NCBI RefSeq assembly: GCF_008831285.2
Contig: NC_045143.1
Coordinates: 17,398,464-17,462,463, forward strand
From: Nymphaea colorata
Lineage: Eukaryota; Streptophyta; Magnoliopsida; Nymphaeales; Nymphaeaceae
Reading direction: 5' to 3'
DNA length: 64,000 nucleotides
Shown: one piece after another, positions 37,053-50,542 of the stretch
Numbering within the stretch: the stretch's first letter is position 1
Layout of the letters: the number at the start of each line of letters is the position of its first letter
Position numbers and translations under genes: made by a program
The notes under the pieces: model-generated
Seen by the model: only the letters and a program-made list of their open reading frames with translations
What the model was told of the DNA's origin: nothing
The model's database searches: none

Positions 37053-37500
37053 TGTTAAAGCCTAAAATTAGAAGAATCCGGATACTTTGGCTTCAAATAT
37101 TTTCTTTCTTATGAGGCATATATCAATTCTGTTGCAGATATGTTCCCACGCGGTGGGGATTTGAGTGCACAAAAAAGGATTTTCACCATTGATTTTTCTT
37201 GTGATTTTTTGGTAATTATTATAATAAAGGGAACAATAAGCTTCTCTTGCCATAATTCTGCCCTAATCCTGAGTCATTGAATAGATACCTCTCATTTTTA
37301 ATGAAAGAAAAGGACGATTTTCTTATGCGTATACATCGGTTTTTTAAAATTTGCTGGTGTGTCTCTGTTTTACGCCTAAGCTGCTGCCTGTTTTTCCTTT
37401 GCTCTGCTACTTTTCTCAGGAGCTGCCTCTGCTTGCAAAAGCAACTAGCTATAAAAGCTAATTTCACTCGCAACGAAGGCAAAAATTGCGTCAGTTGTAG
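37053..37500 (+). repeat. Probable 3' LTR start of the copia remnant, copy 1 (right edge uncertain)
   Basis: Directly after the polypurine tract the sequence begins TGTTAAAGCCTAAAATTAG, as a copia LTR would. The right edge cannot be fixed, because no second LTR is present for comparison. The end given is only indicative. Confidence 0.4.
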
Positions 37501-37699
37501 CTTTAACTGAAAACGACAATTATGTATGGAGATATCTAATCGATGGAGAAAACTGATGGAGGCATTAATCGATGGAGCTCTTGGAAGTCACAACAATCGA
37601 AAGCCCAGCCTCTAAAAAGAGTAAATTCTGGGCTGTTTCCGTCTCCCACGCGAAATATCCCAACTTGATACATAAATGCATTTTTGACTCCATGAAGTC

Positions 37700-37740
37700 G
37701 CTCTCTCTGTCTCTGTCTCTGTCTCTGTCTCTGTCTCTCG
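37700..37740. repeat. (CTCTGT)n microsatellite, copy 1
   Basis: Hexanucleotide array; copy 2 (about 54712-54750) is 2 bp shorter. Confidence 0.9.
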
Positions 37741-38109
37741 ACTTGTCCTGCTCTGTTTCCTGCGTACTTCTCCAGTTCTGCAGTAACATTTTGGCTTTTC
37801 AGATTTTCGTTTTGAGCTGTTCCTCTGTTTTTCCTTGATCCCGAGACTTAAAATTGTCTGGTTTCACAAGAAAAAACGTTTTCATTTTAACTAGAAAGTA
37901 AAGAATAACCACCAAGAGAATGACAAAATAATGTCGTGATATACATACATCGTTTAAGTGATTTCTTCGACATCCCAGAAGAGAAAACACGATTTTCCGA
38001 ACTTACACGGAATTAATTTCCGAAATGCTATTCTTAAGTTAACCAAACCAGAGAAAACAGAGCTGCATTTATTGAGTGGGCAAGCTCAGAGGGTTGAGTA
38101 AAACAGATT

Positions 38110-39087
38110 TCAACATAATTTAGCAGAGAGCGGCGGTCCACAGAGGCAGCGGTTGTGCATATAGGACGAACTATCGAACTTCTGCATGTTCCCACCTTGG
38201 GGGATCCTCCCGCACAGCCTGTTGTAGCTCACGTTGAACTGCTGCAGGTTAGCGAGGCTCGTAATTTCCGTGGGGATGCTTCCCCCTATCATGTTATGTG
38301 AGAAATCCAAGATCTGCAAGCCGGACGGGAAGGTGACACCGGTCAGGTCGAAATCGAAGAGATTCCGGGAGAGAATCAAGGTGCTCAGTGACTTGGATCG
38401 ATTGTTGAAGAGGTGAGATGGGTCGCCGACTAGCAGATTCCTATCGAGATCGATGGTGGAGAAATCGACACGGCCAAGAGACTTGGGTATGGGGCCGGAA
38501 AGGCTATTGTGAGAGAGGAAGATCGAAGGGTTGGCGCCTCGGAACTGGCCGAAGGACTCGGGTATGGGACCGGTCAGCTTGTTGCGGTCCAAATGCAGCC
38601 ATGTGAGACTGGGAAGATCAGCAAGGGTTGGGGGAATGGAGCCACTGAACTGGTTGTAGGACAGGTCCAAACCCCCCAGGTTGGTCAGTCGATTCAACCA
38701 ACTTGGTATGGGGCCGGAGACGTTCGTCCAGGTGATGCGAAAGTAGGTGAGCTTGGTGAGGCTGGCGAAGGATGGTGGGATTCCTCCATGAAGATTCGGC
38801 ATCTTATGGATGCTGAGAAACTGCAAATTGGGGAACTTGGCGATGGCTGCCGGAATCGGGCCATTAAAGTCATCGCCGAAGAGGCTGAAGCTCGTCACGC
38901 TGCTGGTGTTTGGATTGCACTGGATCATGCTGAATAGGTGGCAGCAGTCACCGGTGAAGGTCGTCCGGTTGAGGGCGGCGAAGATCTCGTTCACAACCTG
39001 CGCATCTTCGGGAAGGCATCGCCACCTGGAAGCAGAGGCGACGGTGATGGAGAGGGAGAACAAAAGGAAGACGAAAAGGCGAGGCAT
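38110..39087 (-). CDS. Polygalacturonase-inhibitor-like LRR protein (PGIP type), copy 1
   Basis: Intronless, 325 codons from the ATG at 39087. A signal peptide (residues 1 to about 20, MPRLFVFLLFSLSITVASAS) is followed by an N-terminal cap with Cys24, Cys48-49 and Cys57. About ten LRRs of the extracellular plant type (LxGxIPxxLxxLxxLxxLxLxxN) follow, for example GPIPSWLNRLTNLGGLDLSY. The C-terminal cap holds Cys292, Cys314, Cys316 and Cys325 (NRCLCGPPL). Length, caps and lack of membrane anchor or kinase match PGIPs, apoplastic inhibitors of pathogen pectinases. Candidate N-glycosylation sites are Asn40, 60, 122, 229 and 285. An upstream in-frame ATG at 39231 was rejected: it lies upstream of the TATA box, and its extra 48 residues would bury the signal peptide. 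Another small secreted LRR protein remains possible. Confidence 0.88.
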   Translation of the reverse strand: MPRLFVFLLFSLSITVASASRWRCLPEDAQVVNEIFAALNRTTFTGDCCHLFSMIQCNPNTSSVTSFSLFGDDFNGPIPAAIAKFPNLQFLSIHKMPNLHGGIPPSFASLTKLTYFRITWTNVSGPIPSWLNRLTNLGGLDLSYNQFSGSIPPTLADLPSLTWLHLDRNKLTGPIPESFGQFRGANPSIFLSHNSLSGPIPKSLGRVDFSTIDLDRNLLVGDPSHLFNNRSKSLSTLILSRNLFDFDLTGVTFPSGLQILDFSHNMIGGSIPTEITSLANLQQFNVSYNRLCGRIPQGGNMQKFDSSSYMHNRCLCGPPLSAKLC

Positions 39088-39152
39088 TTCCAAACTCCCT
39101 TGTTGCAGACTGCTCAGCTCGTGGATGAAGGTAGACCAGAAGCTACTCCCCA

Positions 39153-39160
39153 CTTTATAA
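39153..39160 (-). promoter_or_regulatory. TATA box of PGIP-like gene, copy 1
   Basis: TTATAAAG on the minus strand, about 66 bp upstream of the chosen ATG. That leaves room for a leader of about 35 bases. This spacing decides the start codon at 39087. Confidence 0.7.
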
Positions 39161-39294
39161 TCTCCGTCTCTGTCTCTCTGGCGCCCGCTTTCGACAAAAT
39201 TTTCTAAAGGCGGCCAGCTTACGCGCTTCATTAATGGATCCCATTTTCGTTTTCCTTGAAATTGAGCTCATGACATGCGGAAGTAAAGGTGAGT

Positions 39295-39535
39295 AACGCT
39301 GGGCAACGGGTCCATCTAAAAAACAGCACTGAGTTGACTCGATCCGGTAACTTACCGAGTCCGCCTTAGTTGGCCCGACGAAGCGCGATTCAATTTAATA
39401 CATTTTTTAAATATTATTTTATTTTTAAATAATATACATTTTGTTATGATTAATTATATTATTTTATATTTAAAAGTATATATTTTATTTTAATCCGACC
39501 AAACCCGCTCAGTGCCGGGTCGACCTTGAGCTACA
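39295..39535. repeat. Arm-core-arm dispersed repeat, copy 1
   Basis: GC-rich arms (actcgatccggtaacttacc; gaccaaacccgctcagtgcc) flank an AT-only core at 39395-39495. The core resembles that at 4801-4905. It lies just behind the PGIP-like promoter on the minus strand. Its duplicate is at about 56305-56545. Confidence 0.5.
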
Positions 39536-40199
39536 GTGACGGTCCGATGCCATCGGTATGTCTCCTCTCCCGGCCCACATGTTCTCAAAACAGGGCCACA
39601 GCTGTTAAAGATTTCTTTTGCTTGCTCGTGATATTTGACTCCCCACCACACCGCCTGTCTCGACGTACACGGTTTTCTTTTTCCGAGAGACCACAAAATG
39701 GCGGGCAGAGAATCTCAACCGCTCATCGTCAGGATGCAGGAATTTTTTCCGTTTGTTTGTCTCCACTCCACAACCATGCATCTATGGGGTTCAAATTTCT
39801 GTCCAATGAGCACCAAAGTTTAAATTTTAAACTTCAAGGGAAGTCTCTATAAATCAATAAGTAAAAATTAAAGGAGGTATTTATACATAAAGAAGGCAAT
39901 TTATGTGGGGGCGGTTACTTAATTTTGTGGGTTCCATCAAAGTTGTATGAATTATGTTACAGAGTTTTGAGGGTTCGTTGTTGAGGATAAACTCAGAATG
40001 GAGAATACATGACAGAACTGCCCTTTCTAAAACATGAAGATCAGAGCCGCCGCCTCTGGTTTGGCATGGATGGATTCAAACTCAAATTCACTGTAGTTCA
40101 AGTAGCTCGTATGTTAAGTTCCATTTTGGATCGGAATTCAAACTTTATTAACACGAACTAGATGTGATAATTTCCGTATGAACATGAGAGGGGTAACCT

Positions 40200-40350
40200 A
40201 CAGGCCGAGTTTGAGCCAAGCTGGGTCAGCCCAAGATAGCCTAGTTTCTCAATATCTACAGTTCGAGCTGGCTCAAACTTGATTCAAAGCTTGAGCTAAG
40301 AAGCTCGAACTCTCGATCCAAGATTTGGCTTGAGCTTGGGTAGCCATTTA
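40200..40350. repeat. GAGCTTGAGCT-word repeat, copy 1
   Basis: Irregular recurrence of gagcttgag, gctcgaac and tttgagcc words, related in vocabulary to 8570-9015. Its duplicate is at 57210-57360. Confidence 0.45.
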
Positions 40351-40422
40351 TTAAAAAACTTTTATTTAACCAATAAGTGACAAGGGGATGAGAATAGTGA
40401 ACCCACTTTTTGCTACGAATAG

Positions 40423-41599
40423 TGTAGGCCCCATTTTTGGCTAAAATGACCCCTTTGGGAGGGAGGGTTTGGCTATGTTGGGTGGGCATTAGCCCTGTCC
40501 ACACCCCAAAGGGGTATTTGCATGGCTAATGGCCAATCCCACTTGGTCAAAACATATTTAAAAAAAATAAAAAATCATTCAAAAATACTTGAAATTTGCA
40601 TAAAAATGTTGTTAAATTAAAAAAATTCAAAATTTGAGTTTTGACTCCAAAACTATTTAGAAATACCCTCATAATCTTCTCTTTTGGGCATGTGCTAACC
40701 CTTGGGGAACTTCTATTGTTTTCTTATCTGAAGATTTAAAGTTTTCCTTTGCTCTCTCTCCATTTCTCTCTTCTTCTCTTCTTCTTCTTCTCCAACCTTG
40801 GGAGCAAGTTTCTCTAAGTTCCAATCCTTCAAAGGAGCACAAGGAGATCTCTTGGATACCTTTATTATTTTGGAGCATCACCCAAGGAAACTCTAGAATC
40901 ATGAGAAGAAAGAGACTTGTTCCTAATATCATCTATATTTTAGGTATGTAGTCCTCTATTTGTTTTCATTTATTTTCATTCCTCTTGCCACCTCCCCATG
41001 GCAGTGCAAGATAGCTCTAAAAATTTCCTATCTAGAGTCGAGAGCTACTCTTGAATGCATTGAGAGCATGTGCAAGGCGAAATAAATTTTGTTTCTTTAT
41101 TTATTTTCAAAATATTTTTGTTATGTTGCTTTGTTCATCATCTATGCTTGAGATGATGTCCATGCTTGAGATGATGTCCATGCTTGATAGTTTTTCTTAA
41201 TTAATGAGTGAATGAACAGTGAGAATGAGTGTTTGGGTTGAGATTTTTTCATTATTATATTGATTTTGAGCTTGAGATTCCTCTAACCCGAGAAAAACCC
41301 TTCATGAATATGTACTTGTTAAAATGCATCTTCATGACATTTTCATGTTTAATTCCTCTCTTAATCACCCAGTTAGGAACTCCAATGAATGTTTTATTAC
41401 ATTCTTCTCCATTGCATGTGTGTTTGATTTTCTTCCATACCCAACGTAGGAGAAATATATTTTCTTGTAATAAACGACACATATAAAATACTTAGAATCA
41501 TGTTTTCTAAAAGATTTTCGAAAACAAGAACCCTCTTTAATGAGGCCTTGGAGACTTAGCCTATGCTTTTGCATGACTTAAGTTCCTCTCCAGCCTACA
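40423..41599 (+). mobile_element. LTR-like repeat with TGTAGGC...GCCTACA ends
   Basis: 1177 bp with a 7-bp terminal inverted repeat (TGTAGGC at 40423, GCCTACA ending 41599). The first about 870 bp recur at 63134-64000 with around 98-99% identity by eye and an identical left terminus in different flanking DNA, which fixes that terminus as an element end. No coding capacity, a CT-rich middle (about 40745-40790) and TG...CA ends fit a retrotransposon LTR. No matching target duplication and no primer-binding site follow on the right. An internal 20-bp word (gatgatgtccatgcttgaga) is doubled at about 41152-41190 but single in the other copy. Confidence 0.6.
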
Positions 41600-41827
41600 T
41601 AAAAAAATTGAAGTAATATATTTTTAACTTATTTCTTGATTTCAAATCTCATAAAAACATATGCGTATATACATGTTATATACTATACTGCACATGACTC
41701 TCTCTCTTTGTCTTTCTGTCTTTATGATTTAGCATACTCTTTTACAAATTCTCATATATGTACATGTATAAATGAATGTATATACATGTGTTCCACTTTT
41801 TCTCTCTCTAAAATCTCTCTCTTTTTC

Positions 41828-41887
<60 letters not shown>

Positions 41888-41890
41888 GTA
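41828..41890. repeat. (TA)n microsatellite
   Basis: About 60 bp of TA with a few interruptions (TACATA, TACGTA). Confidence 0.9.
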
Positions 41891-42154
41891 TATAAGAATA
41901 TGTATATCTCTCCCTTTTATAAACCTTTTATTTTGTGAATTTCAAAATCTATTTCTCTCTTTCCTTATTCCTCTCGGATTAAAGTCTTTTCTCTTTTCCA
42001 TTGTTTTGAATATTTTTTTTCCTAAGATCTAAGGTTTTAACTTTTCATTTGCCGACTTCACCGAAACTAAAACTCAAGTAATGACCCAATATTGGAATCA
42101 TACTTGATGGTTTAGAACCCTATTCCATTTTCAAAAACTTTTCTATTTTCATAA

Positions 42155-44266
42155 AGGGCTCGTTTGATTCACTGGAAATATACTGTTGAACAAGAAAATT
42201 GTTTTAAATATTTAAAATATTTCCATTTCATCAAATGTGCAAATATTTTTTGTAACGTTGAAGACATTTCAGAAAAAAATTTCCGGAAACATCTTTCCAC
42301 CGTGAGAGGTGGAAAGATATTTTCTGTTTTTTTTTTTTGCCCGTTAGGGCATGCAAAGGCCATCTTCTTGTCCTCAGCTGCTTCACCCCACCCACGAGAG
42401 AGAGAGGAATGCTGCTCCTGCTGTTGCTGCCTTCCTTCGTTGCTGCTGCCTCAGATGCATCCGTCGTCCCTCTCACCCTCTCATTCTCTTGCTGTGTAAG
42501 TAATCCTCTCTCTCTCTATCTCTCTCTCCCTCTGTTCCTGGTGATCCACTGACTATGCATTCCTCTCTCCATCATCATAACATAGACTTGTTGCTCGATT
42601 TTCAGTGGATCTGGAAAAGTTGCCTCAAGAAACATCATCAACTCCTTGCAAGGGCTGAAAATCAAATGGGTAGGGTTTTCACGAGATCCACCTCCTCTTA
42701 CATCTTCTTGTCTATTTTTGTTTTCCTTCCTGATGAATCTTCTTCGAGAGCTCTTTTGCCTAATTTTGTGATTGGATTGGCACTTGTGTTATGATTTCTA
42801 TTTTTCACTACACGTTCCCTGCCTTAATTTGTTCCCTGCCTTTGGTAGCAGCTATTTCAAGCATTGAGTCTACAACTCAGCGCGATCCCTTCCGTCTCTC
42901 TCGCTCCATTGCCTCTCTACTGTAGTTATAGTTGTGCCCAGCCTTAAACATGTTCTTGAGGTTCTATTACCAGACTTAACTCTTCATTTTCTTCAGGTTT
43001 GAAAACCAATGAACGGCTCTAGTATGTGATGTAAGACGCATCTAATAGTTTTTGGCTAGCTGTTACTAAATTGGCTTCTAGCTTTCTTTATGAGTCATAT
43101 CACATTAGGTTCTCACCAAGATTAGTACAACATGCATTGCGTGCTTTCGAACATACTCTTCCTGAGTAGACCAAGTAGCTTACTGCTTTCTAATTGTTTT
43201 CCAGTGGTATGTATAGATCTTCTGATCTAAGAAAACTGCGGCAGACATTGTTGAATCTATTTCTTGTAATTATGGCCTTGTAAGTTCCACTTAGCTGAAA
43301 GCAAATTATTTGGGTTTATAGTGCATCTTTTAAGTCAATTCCTTCTTCAAATGGATTAGGTGATCTTTCATGTCATAATTTATGGCGAGTTCTTGAGGGA
43401 TTATTTGACATGATCATCCAATCTTCTTTGTTCGGAAATTAATTCCCTTTAAATATTTATAGTTGATGAACTCCATTTCCCTGTCCCTTGCTAAGAGATA
43501 TTAAACAATATACCAACAAATAAGGATTCTGTGAAATTGTGGATGGGGATTCTTTTGCTGAACCTGAAAAGCCAAGATGGTCATTATCTGTTTTGGGGAT
43601 CTTTCATGGTTTCTTTTCTGTCTTCAACATATATAAATATATCATGTATTATCCCACACCAACATATAACAGCATTTTCAATTTCCTTGAAGACTAAAAC
43701 AACATAAAGAAACCTACCTCAATCGTTCCACCAGCAACCTTCTTGGATCTCTAGAAAAATCATGCACTCCAATTATCGTCAAGAGCTAAACTACACTTTG
43801 TTGTCTACTCTTTCAGGGGAGAAAAAGTTGAGAATTTCATTATACGTCCCATAATACCTCTCAGCCCATATCTTGTTCTTCACTATGAACGTCAATCGAA
43901 CTCCATTTTGGTTACCCTTCCCTTCTACAGTGTCCAGTCGGCAATACCACGTCAATGGCGATATCACCTGTCAGTATAGTCTAATGCAATTTGAATAGTA
44001 GAAGCACTCAAGGTAACAAACAATTGAGCAAAATGAAAAAATCTAAGAAAAAAAAGGATCGTCAAACGAACACCAAGAACCAGATGCATTCCACTAAACC
44101 TAGAAATATATTTCTTTTTCATCAAACTAAGAAATAAATTTACAATCAACACACGCACATCAAAAATGAGAATCATAAACATTTTTCCCATTCCTTTATT
44201 CCAGAAAACTTATTTCCAGAAATGTTTTTTCAATTCCAGATTTCTTTGTCATCAACGGCCCCCAAA
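42155..44266. mobile_element. Possible DNA transposon with gggctcgtttga / ggccgttgatga ends
   Basis: The left end reads gggctcgtttgattcactgg. The right end, reverse-complemented, reads gggggccgttgatgacaaag. The resemblance is imperfect, and both continue into ctggaaat-like words. No target duplication could be seen. The interior (42360-42800) has a CT-rich, leader-like stretch with a GTAAGT donor-like site at about 42496, which could be a captured untranslated exon. Tentative. Confidence 0.3.
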
Positions 44267-45091
44267 AATATTCATGACAATCTTATAAATAAAAACAGGA
44301 AACTTAGATGTATGTGATGGTAGGAATGCTTTTAATGAATGTTATAGTAGGAATGAATGATTTGCTTCTAATCATATAGGGTTAATGAATTCATACATCC
44401 ACATTCACATGACATCATGAATGATCACAAGCACATCTCTAAAAGAACTTAATCAAAATAATATTGACATCTAGTTTGGTAGTAATTGAATTAGAGCAAA
44501 ATCTCAAACCTACTTAAAGTCTTAAGAGAACATTAAAGTGGCTTCAAAAAGTGATCGTTAAAGGTTTCCAAATGATATTTGTAAAGTTTTCTCAATTCAA
44601 AATTTCCCAAATCAAAATGTTTTATATTCTCAAATGATTCTTTAAAACTTTTTCAAAAATTTGAAACATCAAATCTTCAACATTTTTGCAACATCACACC
44701 ACATTTAGAATAAAAGATGTTTCAGCCAAAATAAAATGCATCAAGAATAAACATAGCCCTTGGATTGGTTGCCCCTGGTAAAGGTGCCGAGAATGGTCAA
44801 TCCTTGTACAGACGGGTGAGTCCCTTTCTCCTCTTATTTAAAAAAAAAATAAATTATAAAGACTTAAAAAACGAAAATGGATTTTTGGGTTGCAAACACA
44901 AACTTACTTGCAAGTCAATAGCAAATATGGAAACTTTATTTACCAAAACTTCATGAGCATATCATAGGAATGCTCTTCAAATAGGTCATTGAACCTTCCT
45001 CCCCATCTATATATGGTTGTTCATGTTACATGTGCAGCATTTGGCCCATCGACAATCCCACCAGTCCTCCAGCACAATGCTGCAAATGATC
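44267..45091. other. AT-rich DNA before the gap, no gene seen
   Basis: No family signature. The short stretch at 44765-44830 has GCGGAGCC-repeat-like words. The last 90 bp before the gap are unique within the window. Confidence 0.4.
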
Positions 45092-45191
45092 NNNNNNNNN
45101 NNNNNNNNNNNNNNNNNNNNNNNNNNNNNNNNNNNNNNNNNNNNNNNNNNNNNNNNNNNNNNNNNNNNNNNNNNNNNNNNNNNNNNNNNNN
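45092..45191. other. Assembly gap of exactly 100 N
   Basis: 100 consecutive N, the conventional size for a scaffold gap of unknown length. True distance and order across it are not established by the sequence. Confidence 1.
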
Positions 45192-45340
45192 TGGATTTTT
45201 TTTTCTTTCTCTAATAGTGTGGGACTGGTTTCCATTACTTTCTTGGCCTGCTTCAACTTTTGTTTGTTTGGAATCTATGGACATCTCTGGGTTGTGACAA
45301 ATGCTAATTTTTTTGTGAAGCACAGAGAAATACAGCGGTA

Positions 45341-46584
45341 ATGGCATCAATGACAACGCCCGCTTTTTCAATGAGAACCACTGGTTTTGATGCATATTCA
45401 TCTCCATCATCAAGGTTCAGGCCCTCTTTGCAAGGTTCAAGCCCAGAGTTGATCTTCAGAGGTTCAGTGGTCTGAAGGCAGCAACTGGTGTCATCATGGA
45501 ATCGGAATCTTCATTCTTAGGCAAGGAAAGTGGTGCTGCTCTTCTAGTTTCATCAAGATCATTAGAATGCAAACAAGCATGCGAACAATCTAGTTGTCTG
45601 CTGCCAAGAGCTTCGTCCTACAAGGTAGCTGTCCTGGGGGCTGCTGGAGGAATTGGGCAACCGCTAGCACTTCTGGTCAAGATGTCCCCGTTGGTGTCCT
45701 CATTGCATCTTTATGATGTTGCTAACGTTAAAGGAGTTGCTGCTGACCTTAGTCATTGCAATACTCCTTCTCGGGTCCTGGACTTTACAGGTCCTTCTGA
45801 GTTGGCTAATGCCTTGAAAGGTGTGGACGTTGTCGTGGTTCCAGCTGGAGTGCCAAGGAAGCCTGGCATGACACGTGATGATCTTTTCAATATCAATGCT
45901 GGTATTGTCAAAAGCTTAGTTGAGGCAGTGGCTGATAATTGTCCTGGTGCCTTCATTCACATTATCAGCAATCCAGTCAATTCCACCGTGCCAATTGCAG
46001 CTGAAGTTTTGAAACAGAAAGGCGTTTATGATCCAAAAAAGCTTTTTGGGGTTACCACCCTTGATGTTGTGAGAGCAAATACATTTGTTGCACAGAAGAA
46101 GAATCTGAGGCTGATTGATGTTGATGTACCAGTTGTTGGTGGGCATGCCGGCATTACTATATTACCATTACTGTCCAAAACAAAGCCATCAGTTAGTTTC
46201 ACCGGTGAAGAGGTGGAGGATCTTACTGTGAGGATCCAAAATGCTGGAACTGAAGTTGTTGAGGCAAAAGCTGGTGCTGGTTCAGCTACTCTTTCCATGG
46301 CATATGCAGCAGCTAGATTTGTGGAATCTTCCCTCAGGGCCTTGGATGGTGATAGCGACGTGTATGAATGTTCTTATGTGCAGTCTGAGCTGTCGGAGCT
46401 TCCATTCTTTGCTTCAAGAGTCAAGCTGGGGAAGCAGGGTATCGAAGCCTTCATATCTGCAGATCTTCAAGGGCTGTCTGAGTATGAGCAGAAGGCCCTG
46501 GAAGCCTTGAAACCAGAACTGAAGGCAAGCATTGACAAGGGCATCGCCTTCGTGCATAAGCAGGCTACTACAGCTGCAGTTTGA
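45341..46584 (+). pseudogene. Plastidial NAD-malate dehydrogenase, copy 2, frameshifted transit peptide
   Basis: Same gene as 28317-29561, but the run TTTT (28402-28405) is TTT here (about 45426-45429). From the ATG at 45341 the frame runs 44 codons and stops at 45473-45475. The rest is open from an internal Met at 45496 (362 codons) and keeps every catalytic residue, but only a truncated targeting region of about 38 residues. If real, the product would lose normal plastid import or depend on re-initiation. If a consensus error near a contig end, the gene is intact. I favour the error, because other homopolymer indels cluster within 240 bp of the gap. Confidence 0.85.
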
Positions 46585-50422
<3,838 letters not shown>

Positions 50423-50542
50423 GGGAAAACTCTAGCCATCTGGTAGGGGTCTATCTAGTACCATTGGGGAAATTTTTGGTAGTTTTTGACACCTTCGATT
50501 CGATCAAAATCATTGTTCAGTTCAGGTATGGTGTTCATGGGA

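Noticed and set aside
38418-39207. Plus-strand frames of up to 142 codons opposite the PGIP-like gene (also 55428-56217)
   Set aside because: Antisense shadows of the LRR codon pattern; Gly/Arg-rich and without motifs.
39088-39231. 48-residue N-terminal extension of the PGIP-like protein
   Set aside because: It begins upstream of the TATA box at 39153-39160 and would place the signal peptide internally.
44989-45413. Open frames running through the N gap
   Set aside because: The middle is unknown sequence, so these are artefacts.
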